From Bacteroidales bacterium (GTDB lineage: Bacteria; Bacteroidota; Bacteroidia; Bacteroidales; UBA932): a stretch of DNA of 36,684 nucleotides. The notes beneath the pieces were generated by a model that saw only the letters and a program-made list of their open reading frames with translations, searched no databases and was not told the DNA's origin. Position 1 is the first letter of the stretch. The number at the start of each line of letters is the position of its first letter. Both the position numbers and the translations under genes were made by a program. This document shows positions 1-7,908 of this stretch, in pieces. The DNA is taken from NCBI GenBank assembly GCA_017458145.1, contig JAFTGA010000026.1, positions 1-36,684 of the forward strand, written 5' to 3'.

Positions 1-116
1 AAGAAATCAGGCCTCTAATCTCAGAGTACATTGATCGACGCGTTGAGAATCGTAAATTACGAAATCTTCGCGATTCATTATTGCCAGAGCTTATGTTGGG
101 CAATTTAACCTGCTAA
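1..116 (+). CDS. hsdS: Type I restriction specificity subunit HsdS, C-terminal end only (cut by window edge)
   Basis: The frame starting at base 3 is open from the window edge to a TAA at 114-116. It ends LRDSLLPELMLGNLTC. This resembles the C-terminus of the next hsdS gene (IRDSLLPRLMSGELFMNC) and is typical of the last helix of HsdS, the subunit that selects the DNA target of a type I restriction-modification enzyme. The stop codon sits inside a 25-bp repeat that also contains the start codon of the next hsdS copy, 10 bases later. Only about 37 residues are visible, so it cannot be told whether the upstream part is a full gene or another cassette. The hsdM gene is presumably further upstream. 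Confidence 0.75.
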   Translation, partial: EIRPLISEYIDRRVENRKLRNLRDSLLPELMLGNLTC

Positions 117-135
117 ATTCTCATTTATGGAAGAG
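111..135 (+). repeat. Direct repeat A, copy 1 (25 bp) at an hsdS stop/start junction
   Basis: These 25 bases are identical to 1300-1324. In both copies they contain the TAA of the preceding hsdS, a 10-base spacer and the ATG GAA GAG start of the next hsdS. With repeat B they frame the first target-recognition segment of each hsdS copy, which makes them plausible sites for homologous exchange. Confidence 0.9.
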
Positions 136-1305
136 TGGAAAACATATAGATTAGGTGATGTGGTTAATGTCCTCGATTATATGCGGGTGCCCTTGTCTTC
201 AAAGCAAAGGGAATCCCGTAAAGGCCCTTATCCTTATTATGGCGCACAAGGAATTATAGATCATGTCGACAGTTTTCTCTTCGATGGTGAATACCTCCTC
301 ATAGCTGAGGACGGTGAGAATTTGAAGTCCAAGAAGCAAGATATTGCACAAATAGCTAGAGGACGGTATTGGGTTAATAATCATGCCCACATTGTCGAAA
401 GTAATGGTCGTTGTGATATCAGGTACATCTGCTACCTCCTCAATCAGATAGATTTGTCCGGCTATATTACAGGTTCAGCCCAGCCTAAACTTAACCAAGC
501 AAATCTTCTTGCAATTGAACTACGGCTACCTAGCGTAGAAGTACAGAAAAAAGTATCTGACGTTTTGTCAACATTTGATAACAAAATCGCCATTAACAAT
601 CGCATAAATCATAATTTAGAGGAGCAGGCACGGGCTCTGTATAAGTCTTGGTTTGTTGATTTTGAGCCGTTTAAGGGAGGAAATTTCATGGACTCATAAT
701 TGGGTTTGATTCCGAAAGGCTGGCGAGTTGGAACACTCTCAGAATTGGGTGATATTGTGGCTGGAGGGACCCCTTCTAAAAAAAAGCCAGAGTATTACAC
801 GAATAACGGAATATCTTGGTTGACTCCTAAGGATTTATCCGTCAAATGTAATAAGTTTACTGCCAGGGGCGAGATTGATATCACAGAGGACGGATACAAG
901 AATAGTAGCACCAAGTTAATGCCGCGAGGTTCGGTTCTGTTTAGTTCACGTGCCCCCATTGGCTATATCAGTATAGCGAAGGGAGATATTTGCACCAACC
1001 AGGGTTTTAAGTCAGTTGTTCCTACGTATGCAGGAACTGCCTATCTTTACTATTGGCTGTGTGAGAATACGGAAGCTATAGAAGCTCAGGCGTCTGGTTC
1101 TACATTCAAGGAGGCTTCTGGTTCCTTGATGAGGTCCTTCCCTGCTCTCGTTCCTGAAAAGAGTGTAATAGATTCCTTTGAGAAAGAACTTTCCCCTATT
1201 CTTAATGAACAAGAGATTTTAGAGGAGGAAATCAACCATGCAGAACAGATCCGTGACTCTCTATTGCCACGATTGATGTCTGGAGAGCTTTTTATGAATT
1301 GCTAA
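127..1305 (+). pseudogene. hsdS: Full-length HsdS specificity subunit split by an in-frame TAA at 697-699
   Basis: Positions 127-699 (190 residues) and 700-1305 (201 residues) are in the same frame and together form one HsdS with two target-recognition domains. TRD1 covers roughly residues 1-150 and is followed by a conserved helix (NNRINHNLEEQARALYKSWF). TRD2 begins with IPKGWRVGTLSELGDI and ends with EQIRDSLLPRLMSGEL. At the centre the sequence reads MDS-stop-LGLIPKGW, where related HsdS proteins have SELG. A single G-to-T change (GAA to TAA) would explain the stop. A gggagg sequence lies 8 bases before an ATG at 688 and 20 bases before a TTG at 700, so the second half might be made separately by reinitiation. 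Split HsdS halves can be functional in other systems, so pseudogene is the conservative label. HsdS would bind DNA together with HsdM and HsdR. Confidence 0.8.
595..618 (+). repeat. Direct repeat B, copy 1 (24 bp) in the hsdS central helix
   Basis: These 24 bases match 1763-1786 exactly and encode NNRINHNL, the start of the conserved spacer helix after TRD1. Beyond the repeat the two hsdS copies diverge completely. This makes it a natural right-hand crossover point for a TRD1 swap. Confidence 0.9.
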
Positions 1306-1324
1306 ATTCTCATTTATGGAAGAG
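1300..1324 (+). repeat. Direct repeat A, copy 2 (25 bp)
   Basis: Identical to 111-135. It spans the stop codon of the interrupted hsdS (TAA 1303-1305) and the start codon of the half-length hsdS cassette (ATG 1316), with the same 10-base spacer as copy 1. Confidence 0.9.
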
Positions 1325-1861
1325 ATGAAGAAATACATTCTTGGAGATGTTTGCTCTAGATTGAGCAGCGGAAAAGGCATCTCTTCGGAAGAGATTTTTG
1401 CTAGTGGACCGTTTCCGGTCATTGGCGGGAACGGTATTCGTGGCTATTCCTTGAAAAGTAATTTCTCTGGAGAATGTGGAGTGATCGGACGTCAGGGAGC
1501 ATATTGCGGTAATGTGCGTTTCTTCTCTGGCGCAGCATATATGACCGAACATGCGGTGGTTGTTGTCGGCAACGAAAAAGCCGATACAAGGTATCTTACA
1601 TACTTACTCTCGACTATGCATTTGGGCAATTTGTCTGCACAATCTGCCCAGCCTGGTCTTTCAGTTAAGACGCTTGCTAAGCAAAAAATAATGCTACCTT
1701 CTCTGGCAGAGCAGAGGAGAAGATCATCTATACTCGCAGTGTTAGAGGATAAAATTGCCCTCAACAATCGCATAAATCATAATTTACCCGTTAATTGGCG
1801 TAAAGCTGTTCTTTGTATTACGCTTAATATTAGTTACTTGAATAATCGCTTCACGGCATAA
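1316..1861 (+). CDS. Half-length HsdS with a single target-recognition domain (possible silent donor cassette)
   Basis: The 181-residue product starts MEEMKKYILGDV, aligning with MEEWKTYRLGDV of the preceding hsdS. It keeps the HsdS TRD layout, with a central SGPFPVIGGNGIRGY stretch, SAQPGLS, and LAVLEDKIALNNRINHNL at residues ~140-157. The variable middle differs from TRD1 of the neighbour, so it would read a different DNA half-site. After NHNL the sequence (PVNWRKAV to the stop) no longer resembles HsdS. In the -1 frame a degraded LA-stop-SCSLY can be read, which weakly resembles the expected helix (QARALYK). The gene is therefore probably a 3'-truncated copy, kept either as a donor or as a half-subunit. 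It is followed 13 bases later by the DUF262 gene. Confidence 0.7.
   Translation: MEEMKKYILGDVCSRLSSGKGISSEEIFASGPFPVIGGNGIRGYSLKSNFSGECGVIGRQGAYCGNVRFFSGAAYMTEHAVVVVGNEKADTRYLTYLLSTMHLGNLSAQSAQPGLSVKTLAKQKIMLPSLAEQRRRSSILAVLEDKIALNNRINHNLPVNWRKAVLCITLNISYLNNRFTA
1763..1786 (+). repeat. Direct repeat B, copy 2 (24 bp)
   Basis: Identical to 595-618 and encodes the same NNRINHNL. HsdS homology stops right after it, so the homologous cassette ends at this repeat. Confidence 0.9.
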
Positions 1862-1874
1862 TCAAATAGATACT

Positions 1875-3950
1875 ATGGAACCAGGAAAAGAAAGTATTTA
1901 TGACTTGTTGAATGGAAACACTCAGTACATTGTTCCCGTATATCAGCGCAAATATAGCTGGCTGAAAGATAAGCAGTGTGAACGGCTGTGGAATGATATC
2001 GTTTCCATGGAGAAAACCGGGAAGCGCCAGCATTTCGTTGGTTCTATCGTCAACATAGCGGAGACTCATACTCCGATGGGAATCCAGAAATACCTGGTCA
2101 TTGACGGCCAGCAGCGCATGACAACTCTCACCATTCTGATGATTGCTTTGCGTGATTATCTGATAGACCATCCGTCTGAGGATGTTGATCCAGACAATCT
2201 CACTTCAATGCTGCTGAAGAACGTGACGCAGAAGGGTGAGAATCGGTATAAAATGATTCTTACAGACACTGATAAGGATATCCTTATCAAACTGGTTGAG
2301 AGTGCGCCCATCCCCGAAGACGAGGATTCCACTATCTACATCAATTATCTGTACTTCCGTGAAAAGATAGAGAACGCTCCCATTACGCCTTACCAGATAT
2401 ATGAATCCATAGCCAAGCTGCAGATTGTAAGCATTACCCTCAAGCGCGAAGACGGCGATGATCCCCAACTGATATTCGAAAGCCTCAACTCTACGGGTAT
2501 GGATTTGTCGCAGTCAGACCTTATCCGTAACTTCCTTTTGATGGGCCTTTCTAATGATGAACAGGTTGATGTGTACAACAACTATTGGAAGCCGGTAGAG
2601 GAGTCTTTCCCGGCCGAGAAACGTAACGAGGCAATGGATACCTTCTTCCGTCATTACTTGATGATGAAGAGCATGCAATTTGTTAAGGAAGAGGATGTTT
2701 ATGAAGCTTACAAGAAGTATCAGAATAACTCCGAATTTAGCAATGCCAAGGAATTCGCGGAGGATATCTTTAATTTCGGAAAATGCTACACGGAGATGTT
2801 CTATGCATCTTCTCCATATTCGGAATTGAATGTCGTCTTCTCCGACATTTCTAAGCTGAAGATGGACGTTCAGTTCCCGTTCCTGATGTTTGTCTACAAT
2901 GACTTCAAGAATGGCAAGCTCTCGCAGGATGATTTCAAATGCATTCTCCGCATGACAGAGGCCTATATCGTCCGCCGTGCCATTTGTGAGATTCCTACCA
3001 ACTCCTTGAACAAGACCTTCATCACGATGAAGCGCTCAATCAACTATTCAGACTATCTGAATTCCTTGAAGATGGCCTTCATCAAGCTGGATTCCTATAA
3101 AGAATTCCCGGACGACGCTAAATTCAAGGCCGACTTCTTGGAGAAGAACGTGTACAAGATGCGTATAGCCAATTATCTCCTGGTCAAGCTGGAGAATCAT
3201 GATAACAAGGAACCTATTCCTTTCGAAGGGTTCACCATTGAGCATATCATGCCGCAGAACAAGGACTTAAATCCTGAATGGCGCGCAGCTTTGGGTGAGA
3301 ACTGGGAAGAAATTCATAATAGCTATCTCCATCGGATTGGTAATCTAACGCTCACGAAATACAATACCGAGATGAGCGACAAGCCCTTCTCTGAGAAGCT
3401 GAGCGTATTCCAGGAAAGCGCCACCCACATTCTCAACAAGAGCGTCATCAATCAGAGCACCTGGAACCAGCAGACAATGGATGACCGAGCTGAGATTCTG
3501 ATTGGATATGCGCTCAAAGTTTGGCAGTATCCTGAGGTTTCCGATGAGGTGCGCGCCAAATACAATGAGGAACCAGCGGAGGATTCCAAATCAAAATACT
3601 CGCTGGAATCTTACGAATTTTACAATAACGATGCTCTTACCCGTATGTTCTTTGATAAGCTTAATGAGGCTATCCTTGGACTGCACCCGGGCATCAAGAG
3701 AGAATTCAAGAAATTGTATGTCGCCTACAAGTTGAAGACCAATGTTGTCGATGTGATCTTGCAGCGCGCACGCTTACGCCTGACCGTCAATTTGGAATTC
3801 GACGAGGTTAATGACCCTTCAGGAATTTGCCGGGATGTGACCAATCTCGGCCGCTTGGGCAACGGCGACGTAGAGATTGGCTTTGATTCCCTCGGGAAAA
3901 TGGATGCCGCAATCGATATTATCAAGCAATCACTTGCAAAACAGCTATAA
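1875..3950 (+). CDS. GmrSD-like DUF262/DUF1524 nuclease (type IV restriction family)
   Basis: This 691-residue protein has the ParB-like DUF262 signature at its N-terminus: YIVPVYQRKYSW at residues 18-29, FVGSIV at 54-59 and DGQQR at 77-81. Near the C-terminus is a DUF1524 His-Me-finger nuclease motif: IEHIMPQ with His457, then HRIGNLTL starting at His486. The last ~110 residues (YNNDALTRMFFDKLNEAI onward) resemble a DUF5655-type tail, but this is less certain. Family knowledge: GmrSD/BrxU-type proteins use nucleotide hydrolysis by DUF262 and DUF1524 cleavage to attack modified phage DNA, whereas many homologues sit inside type I loci with unknown roles. The stop is followed after 2 bases by the hsdR start, so the two are almost certainly co-transcribed. 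Function as an accessory phage-restriction enzyme is inferred. Confidence 0.85.
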   Translation: MEPGKESIYDLLNGNTQYIVPVYQRKYSWLKDKQCERLWNDIVSMEKTGKRQHFVGSIVNIAETHTPMGIQKYLVIDGQQRMTTLTILMIALRDYLIDHPSEDVDPDNLTSMLLKNVTQKGENRYKMILTDTDKDILIKLVESAPIPEDEDSTIYINYLYFREKIENAPITPYQIYESIAKLQIVSITLKREDGDDPQLIFESLNSTGMDLSQSDLIRNFLLMGLSNDEQVDVYNNYWKPVEESFPAEKRNEAMDTFFRHYLMMKSMQFVKEEDVYEAYKKYQNNSEFSNAKEFAEDIFNFGKCYTEMFYASSPYSELNVVFSDISKLKMDVQFPFLMFVYNDFKNGKLSQDDFKCILRMTEAYIVRRAICEIPTNSLNKTFITMKRSINYSDYLNSLKMAFIKLDSYKEFPDDAKFKADFLEKNVYKMRIANYLLVKLENHDNKEPIPFEGFTIEHIMPQNKDLNPEWRAALGENWEEIHNSYLHRIGNLTLTKYNTEMSDKPFSEKLSVFQESATHILNKSVINQSTWNQQTMDDRAEILIGYALKVWQYPEVSDEVRAKYNEEPAEDSKSKYSLESYEFYNNDALTRMFFDKLNEAILGLHPGIKREFKKLYVAYKLKTNVVDVILQRARLRLTVNLEFDEVNDPSGICRDVTNLGRLGNGDVEIGFDSLGKMDAAIDIIKQSLAKQL

Positions 3951-3952
3951 TT

Positions 3953-6900
3953 ATGTTTGCTGAGTCTAACTACGAGAACGCACTCATTGAGTTGCTGGAC
4001 AATCTGGGCTATGACCACATATACGGCCCGGAAATAGAACGGGATTACCGTGTCCCTTTCTATGAGGCGCAGCTCGCTCATAGCCTGACTTTGGTCAATC
4101 CCGCAAAACCGACCGTTGCTATCAATGAGGCAATCCGCCGCGTCAAAGATATAGATACGGGAACGCTGGTACAGAAGAATGAAAAGTTCATGGACTTCCT
4201 TCAGAACGGCGTTGAGGTCTCCTATGATATCAAAGGTGAAACCGTCCATGATATCATCTACCTCATCGACTACGTTCATCCGGATCGTAATACTTTCCAG
4301 GCTATCAATCAGTGGACTTTCATAGAAAAGTCTGAGAAGCGGGCGGATATCATGATATTCGTGAATGGTTTGCCACTCGTTCTCATTGAACTCAAGTCGC
4401 CGGCTCGGGAAGAGACGGATGCCTCCGCTGCCTACCGTCAGATTCGCAACTACCTCCAGGAGATTCCGTCCCTTTTCATATATAACGTATTCTGCGTAAT
4501 GAGTGATATGACGCTCTCCAAAGCTGGCACCATCACTAGCAAGGAGGACCGCTTCATGGAGTGGAAGACGAAAGACGGGATGGTAGAGACAAAAGATTTC
4601 GTGGACTACGACACCTTTTTTGTCGGCATGTTCAAGCGGGACCGTCTTCTGGATCTCATTAAGAACTTCACCTGCTTCAGCGTCGATGAATCCGGTTCGG
4701 CAAAGATTCTTGCAGGCTATCATCAGTATTTTGCTGTAAAGAAAGCCATAGACCGCACTGTTCGAGCAACAGGAAGCGATGGCAAGATTGGTGTTTTCTG
4801 GCATACCCAGGGAAGCGGCAAGTCCCTCTCTATGGTATTCTATGCTCATCTGATTCAGACGGTCCTCAACAAGCCCACCATTGTGGTGATAACGGACCGC
4901 AATGACTTGGATGACCAACTCTATACACAGTTCTCCAAATGCGAACGTTTCTTGCGCCAGCAGCCTGTCCAGGCTTCCAGCCGTGAGAACCTTCGCGAGC
5001 TTTTGGTCGGACGCGAAGCCAACGGAATCATCTTCACCACTATGCAGAAGTTTGAGGAATCCAACGAGCCTCTTTCAGAACGTCGTAACATTGTGGTGAT
5101 GGCAGATGAAGCACACCGTGGCCATTATGGATTTGAGGAAAAGGTAGATGCCCGGGGCCGCATCAGTGTCGGTACGGCCCGCATTATCCACGATTCTTTG
5201 CCAAATGCTTCTTTCATAGGCTTTACCGGCACCCCCATTTCTCTGAAAGATCGCGACACCCAGGAGGTTTTCGGTGACTACATCGATATTTATGATATGA
5301 CGCAGTCAGTTAAGGATGGCGCCACCTGTCCGGTTTTTTATGAATCTCGCGTCGTTAACCTAAAACTGGATGAAGAAACCATCAAGAGAATTGACGCCGA
5401 ATACGAGAAACTCTCTGAAGAAGGCGCTACAGCTCAGCAAATTGAAGAGAGCATGCATGAGATGTCCCATCTCGAAGAGATCCTGGGCGCACCTGAAACC
5501 GTCGACTCTCTGGTAAAGGATATTCTTAAGCACTACGAAGAAAACCGCCAATTCGAACTCACTGGAAAGGCTATGATTGTTGCCTTCTCCCGACCCATTG
5601 CAATCCGAATCTACAGGCGCATTCTTGAATTGCGTCCCGACTGGACGGAAAAGGTCAAGGTTGTAGTTACGGGCTCCAACAACGATCCTGAAGAGTGGCA
5701 CGATATCATCGGCAACAAGCAGTACAAGAAAGAGTTGGCGAAAAAGTTCAAGGACGATAACGACCCGATGAAGATTGCCATTGTTGTGGATATGTGGCTC
5801 ACCGGCTTCGATGTCCCTTCACTGGCCACCATGTACGTGTACAAGCCCATGTCTGGCCACAACCTGATGCAGGCAATTGCCCGCGTGAACCGCGTGTTCT
5901 CCGGTAAGGCAGGCGGTCTGGTCGTGGACTATATCGGTATCGCCAAAGCCTTAAAAGAGGCTATGCGCGACTATACCAAGCAGGATCAGGAAAACTACGG
6001 CAATACCGATATTAAGGACACGGCACTCATTAAGTTCAAAGAGAAGTTGGAAATATGCCGGGATTGTTTCCATGGCTTTGATTACTCCAAGTTCAAGGAC
6101 GGCAGCGATTCTGATCGTGCTGCCATCATTCAGGGCGGGGTAAACTTTATGTTGGATCCATGGATGGAGGAAACAATGAATCGCTTCCTGAAAGAGGCTT
6201 TATTGCTTAAGAATGCTGTAAGCCTCTGCAGGAGCCTTCTTGATGAAGACCAGCGCTTTGAATCTGCTTTCATTGAGATTGTCCGCACTTCCATCAACAG
6301 AATCAAGAATGTTAAGGCAAAGGTTTCCAAGAAGGAGATCAATGAGCGGATTGGAGAACTCCTCAAACAGAGTATTAAGAGCGAAGGCGTTATCAATCTT
6401 TTCTCTAACGTCAAGGCCGAATTCTCTCTATTTGATCCCGCATTCCTGGAGGAAATCTCCAAGATGAAGGAGAAACACATTGCCATTGAGTTGCTTAAAA
6501 AGCTGCTCAAAGAGCGCGTTCACCTCTATGAGCGTACCAATCTGGTACAGGCGCAGAAGTTCTCAGACCTTATCAATATGGCTCTCTCCAACTATCTGAA
6601 AGGCCTTCTCACCAACGAGGAGGTCATCAAGGAATTGCTGGATCTGGCACACGAAATCGCCCAAAGCGAGCAGATGGCAGATAGTCTGGGCCTCAACTCC
6701 GAGGAAAAAGCCTTCTATGATGCTCTAACCAAGCCACAGGCGGTGAAGGACTTTTATTCAAATGAGGAACTGGTGAACCTCACCAAGGAGCTGACCGAGG
6801 AACTTCGGAAGAACCGTACTATCGACTGGCAAAAGAAAGAGTCTGCACGTGCAGGCATGCGTTCCAAGGTTAAACGTCTTTTGAAGAAATACCACTATCC

Positions 6901-6994
6901 GCCTGAAGAAGAGCAGTCTGCCCTTGAAACCGTCATCCGCCAGTGCGAGCAGTGGGCGGATGTCGACACCACGGATTACGCTCTTTATGAGTAG
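3953..6994 (+). CDS. hsdR: Type I restriction endonuclease subunit R (HsdR)
   Basis: This 1013-residue protein has the full HsdR layout. The N-terminal PD-(D/E)xK nuclease has Asp132 (ADIMIF) and Glu146-x-Lys148 (IELKS). The SF2 translocase has Walker A TQGSGKS with Lys290, DEAH at 385-388 (ADEAHRGHYG) and motif III GFTGTP from residue 423. The helicase C-lobe follows (VDMWLTGFDVPS, QAIARVNRVF). The helical C-terminus would contact HsdM/HsdS. The size is normal for the family, and all key residues are intact. With HsdM and HsdS it would translocate and cut unmodified DNA. Because its specificity gene is interrupted, its current activity depends on another hsdS copy or on split-subunit function. 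Confidence 0.95.
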   Translation: MFAESNYENALIELLDNLGYDHIYGPEIERDYRVPFYEAQLAHSLTLVNPAKPTVAINEAIRRVKDIDTGTLVQKNEKFMDFLQNGVEVSYDIKGETVHDIIYLIDYVHPDRNTFQAINQWTFIEKSEKRADIMIFVNGLPLVLIELKSPAREETDASAAYRQIRNYLQEIPSLFIYNVFCVMSDMTLSKAGTITSKEDRFMEWKTKDGMVETKDFVDYDTFFVGMFKRDRLLDLIKNFTCFSVDESGSAKILAGYHQYFAVKKAIDRTVRATGSDGKIGVFWHTQGSGKSLSMVFYAHLIQTVLNKPTIVVITDRNDLDDQLYTQFSKCERFLRQQPVQASSRENLRELLVGREANGIIFTTMQKFEESNEPLSERRNIVVMADEAHRGHYGFEEKVDARGRISVGTARIIHDSLPNASFIGFTGTPISLKDRDTQEVFGDYIDIYDMTQSVKDGATCPVFYESRVVNLKLDEETIKRIDAEYEKLSEEGATAQQIEESMHEMSHLEEILGAPETVDSLVKDILKHYEENRQFELTGKAMIVAFSRPIAIRIYRRILELRPDWTEKVKVVVTGSNNDPEEWHDIIGNKQYKKELAKKFKDDNDPMKIAIVVDMWLTGFDVPSLATMYVYKPMSGHNLMQAIARVNRVFSGKAGGLVVDYIGIAKALKEAMRDYTKQDQENYGNTDIKDTALIKFKEKLEICRDCFHGFDYSKFKDGSDSDRAAIIQGGVNFMLDPWMEETMNRFLKEALLLKNAVSLCRSLLDEDQRFESAFIEIVRTSINRIKNVKAKVSKKEINERIGELLKQSIKSEGVINLFSNVKAEFSLFDPAFLEEISKMKEKHIAIELLKKLLKERVHLYERTNLVQAQKFSDLINMALSNYLKGLLTNEEVIKELLDLAHEIAQSEQMADSLGLNSEEKAFYDALTKPQAVKDFYSNEELVNLTKELTEELRKNRTIDWQKKESARAGMRSKVKRLLKKYHYPPEEEQSALETVIRQCEQWADVDTTDYALYE

Positions 6995-7098
6995 TTCATA
7001 ATTTCTAAACGCGTATTTATAGCAATTTGATTTTGGAGATTCAAAGAAACATACAGGACCCCAACTTAAAATTTCATCCCCTAAAAAGCATGTAGCAT

Positions 7099-7293
7099 AT
7101 GGCACAGACATCCTACCCCTGCGAGAACTGTAAATTCCGCGCGCACTACGAGAAAAACCCGAAATCAGCCCTCGGCCGCTTCTGGCGCTGGCACATCAAT
7201 TTCTGCCCCGGCTGGAAGAACTACTTCACCCATCAGGATGAAGAGACCCGGGCGGCCCTTCGGGAGAAATATAATTTCAAAAAGTACCAGTAA
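7099..7293 (+). CDS. Small Cys-containing hypothetical protein
   Basis: This is a 64-residue basic protein with Cys8-x2-Cys11 near the N-terminus, followed by an aromatic segment RFWRWH (residues 27-32) and Cys36 in FCPGW. The Cys and His arrangement could bind a metal or form disulfides, but I do not recognise a named family. It has no signal peptide or membrane segment. Its TAA overlaps the ATG of the next gene by one base (TAATG), so the two are translationally coupled. This suggests a shared redox or metal-related role (inference only). Confidence 0.7.
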   Translation: MAQTSYPCENCKFRAHYEKNPKSALGRFWRWHINFCPGWKNYFTHQDEETRAALREKYNFKKYQ

Positions 7294-7673
7294 TGGAAAC
7301 CCGCAAAGACCTCGCAGCCGGAAAGAAGCGCTGCAACTCCCACAACTGCGCCCAGTCCGTGGTATGTACGTATTGCGACCTGGTGGGGCTGGATGAGCAG
7401 ACGGCCCTGGACATTGCCGGGGCCTACGGCACTGGCATGGGCAATATGGAAGGGACTTGCGGTGCCCTGGTGGGCGCCGGGATGATCGTCGGCCTGGCTA
7501 CGAAAGACCGGAACCTGTCCCGTGCCCGGATGAAGGAAATGATGGTCAAGTTCCAGCAGCGCAACGGCGCTACGCAGTGCAAACTGCTGAAAGGTGTCGG
7601 CACGGGCCAGCCGCTCCGTGATTGCCCGGATTGCGTGGCGGACGCCGCGGAATTCCTGGAAGAATACCTGTAG
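7293..7673 (+). CDS. C_GCAxxG_C_C-type redox protein
   Basis: The 126-residue protein has eight cysteines in a spacing typical of the C_GCAxxG_C_C family: Cys14, Cys19, Cys25, Cys28, Cys56 within GTCGALVGAG, Cys96, and Cys111-x2-Cys114 near the end. The family is described as putative redox-active, possibly binding an iron-sulfur or other metal centre. The exact reaction is not established. The central motif reads CGALVG rather than CGCAxxG, a small variation. No signal peptide is seen, so it is probably cytoplasmic. It overlaps the preceding small Cys protein by one base and is likely co-expressed with it. Confidence 0.8.
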   Translation: METRKDLAAGKKRCNSHNCAQSVVCTYCDLVGLDEQTALDIAGAYGTGMGNMEGTCGALVGAGMIVGLATKDRNLSRARMKEMMVKFQQRNGATQCKLLKGVGTGQPLRDCPDCVADAAEFLEEYL

Positions 7674-7896
7674 TTCTATGGAAAACCTGCCAAGTCCTCA
7701 TCTTATTCTTGCATATTTGCGGTTAATAATGTATTATGCTTCAAAGATCAGTTCCTTGAGGGCAGCATAGCTTTCCGTGCCGGTCTGGAGAAGACAGGCA
7801 GAAACAGGAATGGCCCTCCCTTTTGGTGGAGCGTATGCCAGAAGACATTGACATCGCTGACAGACCCGAAATGCTGGAAGAAAAAGAAAGGTTTTA

Positions 7897-7904
7897 TATT
7901 TTTG
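7897..7904 (+). promoter_or_regulatory. Candidate -7 element (TATTTTTG) before the kinase gene
   Basis: The 8 bases match the Bacteroidota -7 consensus TAnnTTTG exactly. They lie only 4 bases before the ATG at 7909, so a transcript starting here would be leaderless or nearly so. No good -33 TTTG is visible at the usual distance. The match may therefore be chance. Confidence 0.3.
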
Positions 7905-7908
7905 TGCT

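Noticed and set aside
111-1786. CRISPR array or phage attachment sites from the 24-25-bp repeats
   Set aside because: There are only two copies of each, more than 1 kb apart, coding in frame for hsdS, and no cas or integrase gene is seen.
7674-7908. Minus-strand frame ending LLQTGTESYAALKELIFEA in the 235-base gap
   Set aside because: Part of this frame looks coding-like and might be a remnant, but most of it overlaps the kinase gene and no family is recognised. I see no supported gene in this gap.
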